This document shows positions 5,683 to 7,646 of a DNA stretch of 7,646 bases, piece after piece. The notes under the pieces are model-generated. The model did no database searches. It saw only the letters and a program-made list of their open reading frames with translations, and had not been told where the DNA came from. Source of the DNA: Actinomycetota bacterium. Its GTDB lineage: Bacteria; Actinomycetota; Humimicrobiia; Humimicrobiales; Humimicrobiaceae. The translations under genes and the position numbers were made by a program. Positions within the stretch are counted from its first letter, which is position 1, and each line of letters opens with the position of its first letter. The DNA lies in NCBI GenBank assembly GCA_015711775.1, contig JACVJB010000030.1, positions 1-7,646 of the forward strand, in the 5' to 3' direction.

Positions 5683-7646
5683 ATGCAAAATGTTAAAAAA
5701 ACAATAAAAATAATATCAATTTGTTTTCTGCTTATCACAATGATTTTTCTTATTTTATCAAGTATTGCTTCCTGCAAAAAGACCTCAGATATTCCACCTG
5801 AAGTTTTACAATTTTCAAAGAACTGGCCGGTCTCAAATAAAGATTATGCAAATACAAGGGAGACGCTGGACTCAAAAATAAGCCTTTCAAATGTTACAAC
5901 TCTTGGCATTTCCTGGGAATTACCCATTGAAGGAATTGGAGAGTGGGGAGCAGCAGCAACAAATCCATTAATACTGGGAGATACAGTATATCTTCAGGAC
6001 TCAAAAAGTAATCTCTACTCGATTGATTTAAATACTGGCAGTCTAAACTGGAAAAAAGAATACAACCTTAATGCCTTCGGGCCCAATGGCCCTGCAATTG
6101 GCTGGGATAAGATATTTGTCCAGAAAGGCCACTTTGAAATTGCAGCGCTTGACATGAAAGGCAATGAACTATGGTTTACAAAATTATCAGATAAGGAAAC
6201 AGTGGGTATAGATATTCAGCTTACTGCCTTTGGTAATCTTGTCTATGTATCAACTGTGCCTGGAACAGGAAATGCAGACTTTTACACCGGTGGCGGGGTC
6301 GGCATAATTTATGCGCTTGATCAGCAGTCTGGCGAGATAAAGTGGAGTTTTAATACTGTAGATTCAGAAGATATCTGGGGAAATCCGGAAGTTAATAGCG
6401 GAGGCGGCGCATGGTTTCCTCCTGCCGTAGATGTTGAAAATAAAGTTGTCTATTTTGGTATTGGAAATCCTGCTCCCTGGCCGGGGACAGAGCAGTTTCC
6501 AAATGGCACAAGCAGACCAGGTGATAACCTTTATACTAACAGCATAGTTGCTCTTGACGCAGCTTCTGGTAAGCTTTTATGGTATAATCAGGTGCTTTCC
6601 CATGATATATTGGATCTTGACTTTCAGAATTCTCCTATACTTGCAAAACTTAAAATAAATAACAAAAATGTTGATGCCGTTATTGGATCAGGGAAACTGG
6701 GAAAAGTTTATGCATTTAATGCTGGTGATGGAAGTATTCTTTGGGAAACTTCTGTTGGTAAGCATGAAAATGATGACCTGACTGAACTTCCTGAAGGAAC
6801 TACAAGGGTTTTTCCGGGGCCGCTTGGCGGAGTGGAAGTAAACATGGCATTTTCGGATGGAGTGATATATGTGCCTATTGTAAATATTTTTGCTGACTAT
6901 ACTCCAGCAGGCCTTGATCCTTCTACATTTGATATAGGTGCAGGCACAGGTGAGCTTATAGCTCTTGATGCAAATACAGGCAAAGAAATCTGGAAAAAAG
7001 AGTTCAGTTCGATAAATGTTGGAGCTGCAACTGTTGTAAATGATCTTGTTTTTACATCCACATTTAATGGGATGATTTATGCATTTAATAAAAAGACAGG
7101 TCATGAAGAATGGAAATACCAGGCGCCTGGAGGTATTAATGGCTGGCCGGCTGTTTCTTCTGATATGATTTTATTTCCAGTCGGTCTTGGCCCTGAGCCT
7201 AAACTTTTAGCTTTCAAACTCGGTAAGGCTTCAGAAGCTGCTTCAGGCGAACAATCGCTTGCCTCAACTGAGTCTGCTGCTTCAGGTTCCGAGATCTTAT
7301 CATCTGAATTTAAAGCTGATGGAATAATAACTGATGGTGAATATACAGGCAAGCAAACCTATGGCGATTTTGAAATAAGCTGGGCAAATGATGAGACGTA
7401 TTTTTATGCTGCCATAAAGGCAAAGACAACAGGGTTTGCAGCAGTTGCCATTCAGCCGGGTTCGCGAATGAAGAATGCCGATATGATAATGGGATATATT
7501 AAAGATGGTTCAGTAAGTGTTTTTGATTTATTCTCAACCGGGGATTTTGGTCCTCATCCTCCGGATACTGAACTTGGCGGAACTGATAATGTAATTGAGT
7601 TTGGCGGCAGCGAAGATGGCACATTTACAATTATAGAATTCAAAAG
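5683..7646 (+). CDS. Lipoprotein with quinoprotein-type beta-propeller and C-terminal DOMON domain (3' partial)
   Basis: The frame is open for 654 codons to the window edge. Residues 1-31 form a lipoprotein signal ending IAS-C31, so the mature protein is lipid-anchored outside the cytoplasmic membrane. Residues about 70-510 carry seven recognisable propeller W-motifs of the LD..TG...W type, ending at W123, W164, W221, W300, W354, W437 and W477. The blade sequence is closest to PQQ-dependent methanol/ethanol-type dehydrogenases: GGGAW (W244), GNPAPW (N262, a metal-ligand position) and HDILDLD (H307-D313, with D311 at the catalytic Asp position). K338 fits a cofactor-contact position. The expected Glu metal ligand appears to be T202, and there is no CysCys pair. 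A Ser/Ala/Glu linker (about 515-542) leads to a DOMON domain from 544: ITDGEYTG, M596 in MKNADMIMGY, H625 in GPHPPDTELGG. M596 and H625 fit haem-ligand positions. AGAAGG 6 nt upstream supports the start. It may oxidise an alcohol or sugar and pass electrons to the DOMON haem; cofactors are inferred. Confidence 0.85.
   Translation, partial: MQNVKKTIKIISICFLLITMIFLILSSIASCKKTSDIPPEVLQFSKNWPVSNKDYANTRETLDSKISLSNVTTLGISWELPIEGIGEWGAAATNPLILGDTVYLQDSKSNLYSIDLNTGSLNWKKEYNLNAFGPNGPAIGWDKIFVQKGHFEIAALDMKGNELWFTKLSDKETVGIDIQLTAFGNLVYVSTVPGTGNADFYTGGGVGIIYALDQQSGEIKWSFNTVDSEDIWGNPEVNSGGGAWFPPAVDVENKVVYFGIGNPAPWPGTEQFPNGTSRPGDNLYTNSIVALDAASGKLLWYNQVLSHDILDLDFQNSPILAKLKINNKNVDAVIGSGKLGKVYAFNAGDGSILWETSVGKHENDDLTELPEGTTRVFPGPLGGVEVNMAFSDGVIYVPIVNIFADYTPAGLDPSTFDIGAGTGELIALDANTGKEIWKKEFSSINVGAATVVNDLVFTSTFNGMIYAFNKKTGHEEWKYQAPGGINGWPAVSSDMILFPVGLGPEPKLLAFKLGKASEAASGEQSLASTESAASGSEILSSEFKADGIITDGEYTGKQTYGDFEISWANDETYFYAAIKAKTTGFAAVAIQPGSRMKNADMIMGYIKDGSVSVFDLFSTGDFGPHPPDTELGGTDNVIEFGGSEDGTFTIIEFK

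Noticed and set aside
6601..6627. Calling the propeller a lanthanide-dependent XoxF methanol dehydrogenase from the D311-x-D313 pair
   Set aside because: The same D-x-D spacing also occurs in other quinoproteins. The Glu ligand and the vicinal Cys pair appear to be missing, and the protein is a lipoprotein with a DOMON tail, unlike XoxF.
6688..7352. Two minus-strand open frames (6688-7104 and 7101-7352) opposite the propeller gene
   Set aside because: They lie antisense to a strongly supported coding frame with clear domain motifs. The first is an implausible Cys/Ile/Lys-rich product and the second an acidic Ser/Ala/Pro-rich one; neither resembles a known family.
1..7646. CRISPR arrays, tRNA or rRNA genes, insertion sequences, toxin-antitoxin or defence cassettes
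   Set aside because: Reading by eye I found no regularly spaced repeats, tRNA cloverleaf signatures, terminal inverted repeats with a transposase, or defence-related domains. The window looks like ordinary chromosome apart from the propeller-DOMON gene.

Overview
The window is AT-rich chromosomal DNA with seven protein genes: six complete and one running off the right edge. Spacing is bacterial, most genes have clear Shine-Dalgarno sites, and there are hairpin-plus-T-tract terminators. The mix of a split transketolase, a DUF4190 membrane protein, a YerB-type DUF3048 protein and an Ldh_2 dehydrogenase fits a low-GC, probably anaerobic bacterium of Firmicutes or deep Actinobacteriota/Chloroflexi type. 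That placement is inference; no rRNA, tRNA or marker gene is present to fix it. I see no phage, transposase, CRISPR or plasmid signature.

Layout. 1-99: tail of an upstream transcription unit with a likely terminator. 100-408 (+): small unrecognised membrane protein. 507-794 (+): DUF4190-like membrane protein with its own candidate promoter. 795-897: tandem stem-loops, the second terminator-like, ending just before the ribosome binding site of the next gene. 898-1725 (+): transketolase N-terminal (ThDP-binding) subunit without its C-terminal partner. 1777-4034 (-): a tight two-gene operon, Ldh_2-family 2-hydroxyacid dehydrogenase first, then a PotA/FbpC-type ABC ATPase with an ATGA stop/start overlap. 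It converges on transketolase, and the transketolase terminator lies inside the 3' end of the ATPase gene. 4035-4344: divergent regulatory region with several small hairpins. 4345-5364 (+): membrane-anchored DUF3048 protein. 5365-5682: regulatory gap with a strong -35 box and a perfect 8-bp dyad. 5683 to the right edge (+): lipoprotein with a quinoprotein-type beta-propeller followed by a Ser/Ala-rich linker and a DOMON domain.

The last gene is the most interesting. It combines the propeller of a PQQ-type alcohol/sugar dehydrogenase with a probable haem-binding DOMON module on one lipid-anchored chain. This suggests an extracytoplasmic redox enzyme with a built-in electron acceptor, or a sensor or binding protein derived from one. 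One expected metal-ligand glutamate appears to be replaced. The other genes look like ordinary central-metabolism and envelope genes, and nothing in the window shows that they form one pathway.
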